DNA of 64,000 bases from Buddleja alternifolia (GCA_019426215.1 CM033405.1:2395001-2459000); one strand, 5' to 3'. Positions 47,327 to 59,638 are shown, counted from the stretch's first letter. Numbers and translations: made by a program. The notes: generated by a model from the sequence alone, not told the origin.

Positions 47327-48687
47327 TTCTCAGTGTTTGTATATATATATATATAGATAGATAGAGAGAGAGAGAGAGAGGGCTGAGGGAACGCCGGGAG
47401 TGGGCGGAGGAAGGGCGGCTAGGGTTTTAGTAACTGAATTTTTAAGAAGATGGGGGTTTTAGAATTTCAGTTTTATGTAATAAAGCTCTTTTTCATTTAC
47501 CTTTTTTTAAAAGGAAAATTAGCATAAAAACCATTAAAATAAAGTTTTATATCCAAAAAAAAATTCAAAATATTTTTTAATCTCAAAGGCTCATTCCAAT
47601 AACTTTTTATCCCAAAAGAACCAAATATTTATGTTTAATGACTTTATAGACTATATTGCCCTTACTCATCTAGATTACGAACTAATCAACTGTAGCTTTG
47701 TATAAAGATTTAATACTTAAAAGTTTTATATTAATAAACGATATTAATTATAATTTTAATTTCAAGTTCTCATATTTCTTAAACTTCTAAAAAAATTAAT
47801 TTGTGTTATTTTTAGATAATTATCATGTTAAAATTAAAATAAATTATGCAAAAATATTTAATAAAAAAAAATCGTATTAGAAATTTAGCGATTTTATAGG
47901 TCCAAGGCAAAAGGATTTGATAAAGAAAAATCAATGGATTAATTCTTGACTTAAGAAATCAAAGTTAAATTTAATCCATAAAGTTCTCAAACTTAATTTT
48001 TGGGGTTTTTGAATGAAACATTGTAGAATCGATAATTGAGATTAAAAATATTTTTATGGGTTTTTTGGATGTAAAAAGTTGTGTTGGGAGATTTTTAGTA
48101 ATTTTTCCTATTTTTTATTTGCAAGTAGGGTGTGTAAACATGGCCGAACATAAAATTGTTGGGGAAAAAAAAGTTAAATTGTAGTCGAGCTTCAAATATT
48201 ATGTTTAAGTTTGATTTGATGGGTAATCGACCAAAGTCAAATGAGTTTTGATCAAGTCGAACAAGAGTCGAGTTCGGGTAGCTTTATTTTTTTACACTTC
48301 TTTATAATTTTTTTAATAGTCAAAATTGATATACCTATACAAAACATCTATTATAAGCATCACTTTTTTTTATTTAATCAAATTCATTAATAACGGACAA
48401 ATCCGAAAAAACACGACAACCGAAATTACAAAAACATCTAATCTAGCATAATACCTATACAAAAATTACATTGGGATGTCGAACACGAACCAAAATAAAA
48501 GAAAAAAAAAGTAAGAAAATAACTTGACCCGATTTCTGATAAAGAGGAGCCCCAAAACTTTACAGATTAAGGTTTGAACCCTCCTAAGAGAGTGCAATAA
48601 ACAACCCATGTCCGATTTTTTGCCACCAACGAACTGAAGAGAAATGGACACCAACCACACTTGCAACTCCCAATATGAAATTCTTTT
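47327..48687. other. WDR12 promoter side and an inverted-repeat element
   Basis: No gene. Next to the WDR12 start is a TA/GA microsatellite (47339-47380). About 47513-48108 has inverted ends (GGAAAATTAG... and the complement GGAAAAATTAC...), no clear target duplication, and is the same family as the sequence starting near 63449 in the last UPS intron. Confidence 0.5.
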
Positions 48688-50219
48688 GGGAAAATTAGGA
48701 TTAGGTGAGTAGGTAGTTTTATAATTAATAAAGACACAGTAAATTTTAACTAATTAATAAGAAGGGATTGGTAAACTTTACAAATTATTAAAGTAATAAT
48801 TTTATCACAAAATCTCATTTATATTACTTCTATCCATTTCTTTTCTAAAGAATGTCTATTTCTTCTTCCATTTTTTTCAAAACTACTTAAAGTTTTATTA
48901 TTAACCTTTCTTTCATGTTCTATAATATTTTTTGACCGTTTTGAGTGAGAAAAATTGCAAGCGAATTAAGAAAAGTATAATTTATAGAAAAATTGACAAG
49001 TTTTTTTTTTGTCTCAATGTCTTGCAAATTGATTTATTTTATTTATTTATTTGAGAAATTTTAGTTCAGGGGAATAAGAAATTGAGAGAATTGTTAAACT
49101 TTAATTTATAAATTACTAAAGCAAACATTTTTAACACAAAATCTCATTTATGTAATTTTTCACCTTTTTTTTTTTTAAAGAATGTCGATTTTTTGTTTAA
49201 AATATTTCCAGCATCACTTAAAATTTTATTATTAAACTATCTTTCACTTTGGATAATTGTTCTTTTGACCTTTTTATGGAAAACCTTGTAAAGTACTCGA
49301 AATTTTTTCATTTTATTTAACTTTCGCATCAAGCAACACAATTGACAATAGTGATGTAAATTATAACGGAGCAATATAATGTTACTACATGATCATTGAT
49401 CAATTGCATTTTCATTCAATTGTTTTCTCTAATTTTTTGACATAAATAATATCATCATCAATCAATGATTTATGGGGGGAAACTCCACTATCCCATTTGT
49501 TGAGTTCCAACACCGACCAATTGCTGAATCTCATTTCATCTTTTTGTGTCCAAGAAGTACGAGGGAGTTGGGACCCCAAGAAATTTTAGATTTATTGATT
49601 CAATGGGTAATTTGGCATACAAGGTTGAGAAACTATTTCACAAGTAAACTTATTATAATCATGACTGCGTAAAGCTACTAATAATTCAATATTTTTAAAT
49701 CAGCTTATTTGCAAAACTCAATTATCTAATATTTTTTTGCTTTTATTAATTTTTTTGCTAATGAAACACAAAATATGTTTGTTATGTTGATAGACATCAA
49801 ATGTACGAATACCAGCCAATATGAATTTGGATATTGGTTTTGCTTTATTATGCATAAAAGAAAAAAAATCAAAATTGCATGACATAAGAGACAAAAAAAA
49901 AATCAATTTCTTATATAAAGTATAATTTTCCTGATTCGCTTCCAATTTTTTTCAATTAAAACATTCAAAAAAATAGTATCGAACATGAAAGAAAGATTAA
50001 TAATAAAACTTTAAATAGTGTTGAATAAATTTTGGAAGAAGAAATAGACATTCTTTAATTAGAAAAGAAATGAATAGAAGTAATATAAATGAGATTTTGT
50101 AATAAAATTGTTACTTTATTAATTTGTAAAGATTAACAATCCCTTCTCTTTAATTAGTTAAAACTTATTGTGTCTTTATTAATTATGAAACTTCCTACTC
50201 CCCTAATCCTAATTTTCCC
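48688..50219. mobile_element. Non-autonomous Mutator-like element with very long TIRs
   Basis: 1,532 bp. Begins GGGAAAATTAGGATTAGG and ends CCTAATCCTAATTTTCCC. The two arms stay alignable for 300-400 bp. Perfect 9-bp target duplication AATTCTTTT (48679-48687 and 50220-50228). Part of the left arm (near 48765-48840) is repeated in direct orientation near 49070-49170. No open frame of substance. Confidence 0.88.
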
Positions 50220-50228
50220 AATTCTTTT

Positions 50229-50944
50229 TGATGAGTGAAATGCCAAAAAAGATCACAAATCTAAATCAAACTGAAGCTTCAGAACAACATAACCTGCAAA
50301 AAGTAAAGCAAAAAACAACGGCAAGAACTGAAATAGAAAGAATACAAAACATCATAGAAAGAAAAGTGATAAGCATATTATAACTAACAAAATGCACCAC
50401 CAAAATATAACAAAGTACATAACTCATGGTGAGTCCAAAATTCGACCCGAGGATTGACCAAGTCCTTGGTCGTCTTCCGTGTTATTGCCTCGAAGGAAGG
50501 GACGACATAAGACTCTTGCTTGACAACAAAGGTTGGAACGGCCGGGAGGATTCAGATCTAGCATTTGACCAAGACTGTTGACCGCGAGAAGAGGCAGCTT
50601 GGACACGGTAGATCGGCTAGTAAGGGAGGAAAAAGTTGCGAGGGAACGGCGGCGGGTGAGAACAGCGGTGGAGGGTGGAAGAAAACGGGAGTTTTAGTTG
50701 GAATGAAAAAAATGGAGGAATGTGGATGTATTGAACTTTACCCCTCATTAATCTAATTAAATCGAGTTTCAAACCTTATTGAACAAAGAAAATGTGTTCA
50801 AGCATGTTTGTTATTAAATGAATTGAGCTCAAACGGACATTTAATAGTCATTGTCGAGGCAACTATAGAGTAAGTTGGTTTGTTTTTCTATTCCATATGC
50901 AAGTGTAGTTTGTGAGGAGAATGAAGATCTCTCACTTAAGGATT
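50229..50944. other. Intergenic, nothing recognised
   Basis: A GC-richer patch (50440-50700) has short open frames on both strands with no recognisable domain; otherwise AT-rich and non-coding. Confidence 0.4.
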
Positions 50945-50953
50945 GGTTCAAAC

Positions 50954-51580
50954 CTATGATGCACGGATACTCCTAAAATTCACGAAATGCAGTGTCGGAT
51001 ACTCGGAGGACACGGATACGCCTCGGATACTGCTCCGATACGTATCCGACACGCCACGTGGCGTGTCGGTCAATTAAATTAAAAAGAAAATAAAGGGACA
51101 CGGTGTCGGACACGGCTACACAAGTGTCCGACACGTTTAGGATACGGCGGGGTCATTTTTATTATTTTCAAAACATGGAGGGGCCTAAATTGTAAATATG
51201 ATCCTTACCTAATTAAAACTTAAAAGGGACAAGAGCAGCAACAGAAAGGAAGAACAAGGAGCAGCTGCAGCGCACAATGTTTATGTGTGTGTGTATATAT
51301 ATATATATGTTTATGTGTATATATATATAGAATCAATTACAAGAGAGGGGGAAATTCATTTGTAGAATTTTCATCACAGAAATCGCTGGTTTTCTGGAGG
51401 CCTGGCACATATATATACATATATATATATTTATATAGATATAGAGAGAGATTAGAGAGAGAGAGAGAGATTTAGGTTAACATTTGGTATTCATGGATAA
51501 AGTATACAATAAGCTGCGGAATCTGGATGCGTATCCGAAGGTTAATGAATCAGAAAGGCACAGCTGCAGCGCACAATGTT

Positions 51581-51617
<37 letters not shown>

Positions 51618-51837
51618 ATATATGTTTATGTGTATATATATATATATAATAATATACATAAACGTTTAAATGTTTATGTATATATATATAATAATATATG
51701 CATATATATAATATATATTATTAATTATTATATATAGCCGTATCCTTGCCGTATCGCATCTTAAAATTTTTGAAAATCCGTGTCGCCGTATCCGTGTCGC
51801 CGTATCCGTATCCCCGTATCCGTATCCGTGCAACCTA
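50954..51837. mobile_element. GATACGG-repeat TIR element, Mutator-like
   Basis: 884 bp. Left end ctatgatgcacggatac, right end complement taggttgcacggatac. Both arms are rich in repeated CGGATACG units. Perfect 9-bp duplication GGTTCAAAC (50945-50953, 51838-51846). The interior holds two direct copies of AGCTGCAGCGCACAATGTTT (near 51261 and 51562) and TA/TG microsatellites. No genes. Confidence 0.75.
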
Positions 51838-51846
51838 GGTTCAAAC

Positions 51847-53211
51847 AAATGATTGGTGACCTATGCGAGTTAATGTTAAGAGTATAAAAACTAATATGAT
51901 AAGAAAACGCTAATGAAATTCTTTAATTTACTCTATTCTAACAGGGTTAAAAAATTATTGCCATCCATTGTATTCTAGATGTAAACACTTTATGGTTTGG
52001 ATAAACGATCTGTCTCAGTAAAAGGTTTCTAAGGGAAAAAATGAGATTTTCTTTTTAAACCTCACATAAAGTTTGTTAACAGAGTATTTTGATATATTTT
52101 TTTAGGAAAAAATGGTACTAAATACACGTTACCCCACCGTGATATATCAAACTAGGCATTTACCCTCCTATGCACAAAAAAGTATTGACGCCCCCCCTCC
52201 CCCTCCCTCTCAACACCAAGAAAAATAAATAAAGAAGCAATTTAGCTCCCTACGAGCCACACTCACATGTTGTGCGAATAATTATAATTTTTTTTAATTT
52301 TTTGGACATTTTTGCCCTTGATCTAAAAGTCATTGGATCAAATGTGATAAGATCAAGACATCAAACACCTGAATATTTATTAAATTTAAGCTATCACATC
52401 CATAGATCTAAAGCTATCAACGACCATATAAAACATCTTATGTTTTTATTAAATTTATATTTAAATATTCTAAATTGATAATATTAAAAATATATTTATA
52501 ATTACAGTATATATATAAAGTATATATACATATACACTCAGCAAATCCACACCACTACCACCCTATCTTTCCTTAGCCGCCATCGCCGTCACACCACCTC
52601 TTTCATTTGCCCTTTACAACCAAATTTTCACACGCTCACTATTCCTTACAAAAATCCGTCCATGCAGCCTAACCATTGCAACTCGGCAGGAGAAACCAAA
52701 AGATATTGTGAGAAAATAAAAATAAAAGTTCAAAATCTTCTACAAAAACAAAGGATCGAAAGAGGTTATTTTAAATAAACAAAACCCTTTTTCCTAAAAC
52801 CAAATCTGAGGGACAAAAAAGAAAAGTCTCCGAGATTTGTTGTTGATCAAAGAAAACCCTAAAATTTTAACCAAGTGAGAAAAAAAGAAATTTGTGCTGA
52901 TAAAAATTGATCTTAGTTCTAAATCACCTGGCTTTCAAAAATTTCAAGGAAATCAAAACCATAAAATTTTGGTTACACAACAGAGGGGGCAACGTAGTTA
53001 ATTTCCAAAGGGTGGGGGTGGTGGCGTTAAATTTTCCAGCGGCGTTTGATTTGTTGAGGGTGGCGGGCAGCGTCACTTGCTTATAGACGGTGGGGTGTGG
53101 TGGCCTTCGATTTTAAGGGGGAATAAAGGTGGCAGCGCTTGATATTCAAAGGGTGGATAGACGGCGGCGCAACTTGAGAGTGGTGGCGGTGATGGCAACA
53201 CAAGTGAATGT
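51847..53211. other. Intergenic, nothing recognised
   Basis: AT-rich, turning G-rich (ggtggcggtg-like) at 53000-53200 just before the Copia element. No gene or clear element ends. Confidence 0.4.
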
Positions 53212-53764
53212 TGTTGGGGTCCACACAAAAATAAATAAAAAGAAAAGGCCAACTTGCTTGGCAAATTGCAAGAGCAACTAGTAATGCCTAACCAATAGCA
53301 AACTTTGTGGGCGATGGGAACTGTGCTATAAATAGGAGTGCATTTTCTCCATTTCAAGCACACCAACCGAAAGAGAGCAAGAGAAGGAGAGCAAAGCAAG
53401 TTGTGCACGAGAGTTCAATTTGTGAGATACAAATGTGAGGTGCGGGAAACACATGTGGGTCTTTCTCTTGGGACAATACAAAGGAGTTGGGAGAGTGTTC
53501 AATATAACTTTGAGAGCGGTTGTACAAGAGTAGTTTTCTTGAGTTTGACTATAAACTCAAGTGTGTATTTTGTACCCGTAAATTTCTCTCATAGTGGAAG
53601 AACGGAAACTCTCGTGGACGTAGGCAGATTTTGTCGAACCACGTAAATCTTGTGTGCATTATAGTTATATTCTTCTGGGTAATATTTTGTCAACAACTTG
53701 TTGGTGGGATTTGCCGAATCCTAATAAATTAAATCTCGGGCCCAAACTTCCACTGCGCCCAACA
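53212..53764 (+). repeat. Left (5') LTR of the Copia element
   Basis: 553 bp. A CCAAT motif (about 53291) and TATAAATA (53327-53334) mark the promoter. Long frames inside it on both strands are shadows. Confidence 0.88.
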
Positions 53765-53819
53765 AGTGGCATTAGAGCCATTTCATTGATGGTTGATAAA
53801 TTGAGATTTATTTATTAGG

Positions 53820-55234
53820 ATGGAAGGTACGTCGAGGCTAAATCCATTTTTGGTGCAATAGTTTGATGGCAGAGGAAATTTCACCCTTTGGCAAAGAAGG
53901 GTAAAAGGCCTCCTAATTCAACATGGCTTCGCATTGGTGTTGAAGGGAGAGGGGGTGAAGTCGGAGGATATGGAAGATGCACGGTGGAAAGATTTGGAAT
54001 CGCACTGTGTTAGCACGATTCGACTTTGTATTGCGGACAACATTATCAATAATGTTGTGGATGATGATTCTGAAGATTCGATACCAAAGTTGTGGGAAAA
54101 GTTAGAGAACTTGTATCTCGGAAAATCTTTGTCTACAAAATTGCATTTAAAGTGGCAGCTCTATAGGCTCAAGATGCTGGAGGGTGATAATTTGATGGAT
54201 CACATGAACCAGTTTAACGGACTAGTAGACCAACTTCGAAAAGTTTATGTAAAAGTAGAGGAAGAAGATAAAGCCCTTTTACTTCTTACCTCGCTCCCTG
54301 ATTCATATGATAGTTTAGTGATGACGTTGCTATATGGGAAAGATTCACTAGACTTGGAGTATGTGAGCGCATCACTTTTGTCCAATGAAAAACAAAGGAA
54401 GGCAAGCCAGTAGGTGGGACATGAGTCTGTGCTAGTTACTCGGGACATGAATCGGTATGGGAGGACATCTGGTGGTGAATGCAAGCAGTAGGTCAGATTC
54501 AAAGGCCAGGTGAAATGGCAGGAGATGTTCCCATTGCCACAAGGAAGGCCATTATAAAAAGAATTGTCGTGAATGCAAGCAGTAGGTCAGATTCAAAGGC
54601 CAGGTGAAATGGCAGGAAATGTTTCCATTGCCACGAGGAAGGCCATTATAAAAGGAATTGTCCCTATAAAGCGAGGGACAATGTTAGTCAAAATAGTGGT
54701 TGTGGTGATGCTGTACTGGCATACGATGGAGATGTTTTCACAGTCTTTACTCGTATGGATACTTTGTCTCGGGATAGTTGGATTTTAGATTCTGGATGTG
54801 TAATGCATGTATGCTCCAGGAAAAATTATTTTAATTCGCTCCAAGAAAAGAGGGCAGGTACTTTGTCCTTGGGTGATGGTTCTACTTGTACAATCATGGG
54901 TACGGGAGTGGAGAAAATCAAGATGTTTGATGAAGTAGATCGTACTTTGGGTAGTATGGCATATGTACCAAAGATGCGAAGGAGTCTAATTTCCATGAGC
55001 TAATTGGACTCCGAGGGTTGTGAGTATTCAGTTGGAGGTGGAGTCCTGAAAGTCACACTTGGAGGGGAGGTCCTAATGAAAGGAGAGAAGCATGAAGATT
55101 TGTATCGTTTGGTGACCTCAAAGGGTGACGGGAAGTGGAGCGCACTGGAAAGCTTTCAGTGTACAGACGGGTGTGAAGAAAATCCTACTGAACGAGAGGG
55201 TGGGTCGAGGTCATCCCTCTGGGCAGTCGACTAG
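53820..55234 (+). pseudogene. Copia gag-protease remnant
   Basis: ATG at 53820 is followed by an in-frame TAG at 53859-53861, where relatives have a sense codon before FDGRGNFTLWQRRVK. The gag (UBN2 type) then runs open to 54415 (e.g. MDHMNQFNGLVDQL). Two zinc knuckles follow (54526-54567 and 54620-54661). The protease opens at about 54770 with SWILDSGCVMHVCS, the DSG active site intact, and ends with the conserved YVPKMRRSLISMS. A stop separates it from a pre-integrase zinc-binding segment (55004-55234, HEDLYRLV). Frames change at the duplication. Not translatable as one polyprotein. Confidence 0.85.
54475..54662 (+). repeat. 94-bp tandem duplication doubling the gag zinc knuckle
   Basis: Units start at 54475 and 54569 (gtgaatgcaagcag...). 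Each encodes a C-x2-C-x4-H-x4-C knuckle: CSHCHKEGHYKKNC and CFHCHEEGHYKRNC. Since 94 is not a multiple of three, the two knuckles lie in different frames. Confidence 0.9.
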
Positions 55235-55385
55235 CGGTGTAGACTGGGTTGCATGTGTGCATTAGCCGGTTTTGAATCAGGTGGAGTTAGGACCTTACTG
55301 ATTCAATATGTGCAGCGGACTGGTTGAAGGTTGATGGAATTCCGTAATTTGGTTTGCGGTGAATTTTTGTGATGGAGGTGGAGAT

Positions 55386-55936
55386 TGTTGGGGTCCACAC
55401 ATAAATAAATAAAAGAAAAAGCCAACTTGCTTGGCAAATTGCAAGAGCAACTTATAATGCCTAACCAATAGCAAACTTTGTGGGCGGTGGGAATTGTGGT
55501 ATAAATAGGAGTGCATTTTCTCCATTTGAAGCACACCAACCGAAAGAGAGCAAGAGAAGGAGAGCGAAGCAAGCTGTGCACGAGAGTTCACTTTGTGAGA
55601 TACAAATTGTGAGGTGCGGGAAACACTTGTGGATCTTTCTCTTGTGGTAATACAAAGGGGTTGAGAGAGTGTTCTATATAACTTTAAGAGGTTGTACAAT
55701 AGTAGTTTTCTTGAGTTTGTCTATAAACTCAAGTGTGTATTTTGTACCGGTAAATTTCTCTCATAGTGGAAGAACGGAAACTCTCGTGGACGTAGGTGAA
55801 TTTTGCCAAACCACGTAAATCTTGTGTGCATTATAGTTATCTTCTTCTAGATAATATTTTATCATCAACTTGTTAGTGGGATTTGCCGAATCCTAATAAG
55901 TTAAATCTCGGGCTCAAACTTCCGCTGCGCTCAACA
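55386..55936 (+). repeat. Right (3') LTR of the Copia element
   Basis: 551 bp, aligned end to end with the left LTR with scattered substitutions and a few 1-bp gaps. TATAAATA is at 55500-55507. Confidence 0.88.
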
Positions 55937-56143
55937 GATGGAAGGTGGATAGGGGTTAGGGAAGATGGGGTTGGTGAAGAAGGGATAAAAATAATGAAAA
56001 ATTTAAATTTAACATAATTGGAAAATATAAAATAAAATAGATAAAATTCAGTATAAATATCATTAAAATGTAAGGGTTTTTTTGTCTTCACATAAAAGGT
56101 CATAGGCAAAATTGTTCGAGGGAGGCAGTGCATATAATTAAAA
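55937..56143. other. Short intergenic spacer
   Basis: Nothing recognised between the Copia element and the following inverted-repeat element. Confidence 0.4.
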
Positions 56144-57372
56144 GGGGTAAAAACAGTAACCTACCTAAACTTTTCGAGTTTTGACACTTTTTTATACGAA
56201 CTTTTTTTTTTACACTTATTTATCTAAACTAATCGATTTTTACACAATTTTATCTTTTGTCATTTTTCGGCGGAATATTCCGCCGGAATTCTGTCACATG
56301 CAACTCATGTGACCAATTTATGGGTAAAAATGGAATTTCACACAAAATTTGAAGGTTATCTTAGTCATTTGCCATTTTACCCTCCCTTTTTTCTCTCTCT
56401 AACCTATCTTCTTCAACCCACCACACCCCCCCCCCAACACACACACCAGACGCACACACACACTCACTGACTCACATACACACACTCACTCACATATATA
56501 TATATGTGTGTGTGTATATCTATATATAACACAAAAATTTGAATCTCACACATATATACGCACAACACACAAATATATATATATATATATACACACACAC
56601 GCAGACACACACACATTTATATACACACACGCAGACACACACACACACATTTATATACACACACGCAGACACACACACACACACATTTATATACACACAC
56701 GCACACACACACACACATATTTATATACACACACACGCAGACACACACACACACATATTTATATACACACACGCAGACACACACACACACATATTTTTTT
56801 TTTGGGTTACTCTGCATGTATATATGTGTGTGTATATATGTGTAAATGTGTGCGTGAGAGTTGAAGTCTGCGTGTGTGTATATAAATATGTGTGTGCGCC
56901 TGCGTGTGTGTGTGTATATATATATATATATTTGTGTGTGTGTGTATATATATATTTGTGTGTGTGTATATATATATGTACACAGTGTGTGTGTGCGCGT
57001 CTGTGTGTGTTGGGGGGGGTGGGGTGGGGGGGGTTGAAGAAGTGTGTCTATATAATATATATATATATATATATTTGTGTGTGTATATATATATATATAT
57101 GTGTACACAGTGTGTGTGTGTGCGTCTGTGTGTGTTGGGTGGGGGGTGGTGGGGGGGGGGGGGGGTTGAAGAAGTGGGGCTCACCAATTTAAGTAAGGGC
57201 AAAAAAGACTTTTAGTCAAAAATTGGATTCCACCGGAATATTCCGTCGGAAAATGCCAAAAGATAAAATTGTGTAAAAATCGATTAGTTTAGATAAATAA
57301 ATGTAAAAAAAAAAGTTTGTATAAAAAAGTGTCAAAACTCGTAAAGTTTAGGTAGGATCCTGTTTTTACCCC
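56144..57372. mobile_element. Mutator-like inverted-repeat element with CA/GT arms
   Basis: 1,229 bp. Begins GGGGTAAAAACAGTAACC and ends GTTTTTACCCC, with arms alignable over 150 bp, including a ggcggaatattccgcc palindrome. Perfect 9-bp target duplication TAATTAAAA (56135-56143, 57373-57381). The left arm carries (CA)n and the right arm (GT)n arrays, so nearly the whole element can fold on itself. Termini resemble those of the MITE at 1651-1969. No real genes. Confidence 0.85.
56584..56792. repeat. CA-rich minisatellite
   Basis: About five tandem units of 35-45 bp, each reading tatacacacacgcagacacac with a variable number of CA and ending in ATTTATA. Complementary GT-rich sequence fills 56820-57170. 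Confidence 0.8.
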
Positions 57373-57381
57373 TAATTAAAA

Positions 57382-58488
57382 ATACCATAGGGGCTTTTTG
57401 ATACTTGTTTTTTTCTTAGTGAGGTAAGTGCCTAACTTGATATATCATTGGGGGTCATATGTATTTAATCCGAAAAAAATGTAATGATGACTTTTGATGT
57501 AATGTAATTTTTCGTAAGAAAAGTTGATGCCATATGTTTTATTTATTTTTTATAAAATGTGCAGGGATAAGTTGTTTTTTTTAATAAGAAAATCTATCAG
57601 GAGTGATATTGGCAACATTTTGGTTTTTCAGAGAAAATATGTATGCTAATGCCAATCAAGCGTAGTTTTGAGGGAATTTTGTGATTATTTTATTGTTTAT
57701 TTACATTTGAGTTTTTCTTTGGATATACTACACCAACTATTTTTTAAGAGAAAAAGATCTTTTAAAAACAACTTTTTGGTAATAAGCATACTATCCAATC
57801 GGGACCTTAGATTCTCTATTCGAAGTCCATAATTTAATGTTTTGTATATGTAATCACATATCAAATATGTATTTAAAAATATATTTTTATGATGTTAAAT
57901 AAAAAATAAATCACCACAATAGAAAATTTTGAACTAAAAAGCAATGAGGTTTAGAGAGGAAAAATATAAAATTATAATATGTACTTATTTTCGTCTATGA
58001 TCTTATTGATATTTAAATATATTATATACAAGGGAAAAAAATATAATCGAAGAATAAAAGAAAAAACAATGGGAAGCGGAAGAGAGAACATAATTGAGGA
58101 GAAAGATGTGATAAAATTAAAATATTGTACTTTTTATTATGTTTTAGCCTTTTAGGATATGACTAATTTGGTCATTACATTAACAAAATTGAAAATTGAA
58201 TGTTTACGTTTTTCTTAAATATAAGTATTGATACAGATGACACTGCAACAATCAACGAATCTTATTTAATGGCGATGATTGACCAACTTTCTTCGAGATT
58301 GATAATTTTTCAATGGAATTCCTCAATATAAAGAAAAATTAATACAAAAATTGCAAAGAGATTCATCTTAGTCAAAGATAATTTTCTTTGTGAGTAAAGA
58401 GTGTTTAGAGAAATTAAATTAGTATGCCATTAGCCAATGAATGTCAATAGAGTGATAAAATGTTTTCCACCCAGCCAAACAGTAAAAT
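57382..58488. other. Intergenic, nothing recognised
   Basis: AT-rich. The phrase actatccaatcgggacc at 57790 resembles the complement of gggcccgattggatgg at 4190 and may be a TIR-element end. Confidence 0.35.
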
Positions 58489-58560
58489 GGGCATTTGGTC
58501 TAGTGGCATGATTCTCGCTTAGGGTGCGAGAGGTCCCGAGTTCAATTCTCGGAATGCCCC
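58489..58560 (+). tRNA. tRNA-Pro (anticodon AGG)
   Basis: 72-nt cloverleaf: acceptor GGGCATT with AATGCCC, discriminator C, anticodon loop TTAGGGT, T arm CCGAG TTCAATT CTCGG. A run of Ts follows at once (58563 on), a pol III terminator. No intron. Confidence 0.95.
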
Positions 58561-59638
58561 ATTTTTTTTTTTTCCTTCTTCTTTCTGTCCTCCTTTTGTG
58601 TGTGTACAGCCTTTGTCTTTTATGAACAAAATAATGAATTGTTCAAATTTAGTTGTACTTTTATGGGGTTACAAAAATTTACACTAGCCTTTGTTTTATA
58701 TGAACAAAATATTTGAATTGTTAAATTTAGTTGAACTTTTATCGAGCTACAAAAATTGTATCGAGCTACAAAAGTTGTATTTGAGCCCAATCTTATAGTT
58801 AATCAATTAAAACTCAAATGGGATTAAATATAGTGGATTTGAGTTGAGATCAACTAGCTTGATATTTTTCCGTATATTTTGTTATTTTTCAACTAATTTA
58901 ATCGAACTCGACGTATTTCGGATTTTATCCAATAGCTAATTGTATTCAAATGTGTTTTATATCAAATCAATCAAATTTAAGCACGTAATCTCGAATCTAA
59001 TATCAAGTAATTTAATTTGTTTAAGCTAGCACTTCCAGTCTTCCACAGTCCACCACAATATTATCACTAGGGGTGTTTGTGGTGCGATTTCTCTTCTTTT
59101 TTTTCTTGCTAACTTAAAACAGAATTGTCAAGTGCTATTTCTCAAAAAAAATCTCAAATTGCTAATTTGGAAAATAAAACAAGAGGTTCCGTTTTGAGCG
59201 GTTTGCGATTTTTAACTAACAAAAAAAAAAAATCAAACAAAACAAAAAATACACTTTTCAAAATATAAACGAAAAAGTAGTAAATTTTTTAACATTGTTT
59301 AACTAAATGTGACAATTAATTTCACATAAGTAACATTTAGCACAAAAACATCAATCCGAACAAATTACATAACATAATTGAAAGCTTCATTTAAAATTAA
59401 AAATATTGGATAAAGTCATCATATTAATAAAAAAACTAAATAAAGAATATTTACTATTGATGATTCAGTTTGGTGCGATTTGGTCCAAAACTGCAACCAA
59501 ACCAATTTAACTGAGCAATTTTCTCTAAAAATCTAACTTGAGGTTTGAATAAGAATTTAACAAAAACGATTTGGTGCGGTTCGATTCCGATTGTCTTACA
59601 AAATTATTGTCCAACCTAATTCAATTGCCATTTGCCAC
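58561..59638. other. Intergenic, nothing recognised
   Basis: AT-rich. Two similar stretches (58615-58690 and 58685-58760, each with tttatgaacaaaat or tttatatgaacaaaat and ttttatgggg or ttttatcgag) suggest a local duplication. No gene. Confidence 0.35.

Larger units (their letters stand above)
53212..55936 (+). mobile_element. Copia-type LTR retrotransposon, 2.7-kb deletion derivative
   Basis: LTRs at 53212-53764 and 55386-55936, both TGTTGGGG ... CAACA and very similar. The primer-binding site TGGCATTAGAGCC (53766 onward) is a variant of the tRNA-Met type; a purine-rich tract (gatggaggtggaga) precedes the right LTR. The 1.6-kb interior has gag and protease and then stops, with integrase, reverse transcriptase and RNase H missing. 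The flanks aatgt and gatgg do not form a target duplication, so it may be a recombination product. TATA boxes are in both LTRs. Confidence 0.88.

Noticed and set aside
53073..53646. Frames of 100-134 codons within the LTRs of the Copia element
   Set aside because: They lie in LTR sequence, on both strands, with no domain.
53207..55941. A 5-bp target duplication for the Copia element
   Set aside because: aatgt and gatgg share only three positions.
56584..56792. Regularly spaced repeats that could suggest a CRISPR array
   Set aside because: The units are CA microsatellite with no unique spacers, in a plant nuclear sequence.
56508..57215. Long open frames of up to 217 codons on both strands
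   Set aside because: They are translations of (CA)n/(GT)n arrays inside an inverted-repeat element; the peptides are only Thr-His or Val-Cys repeats.
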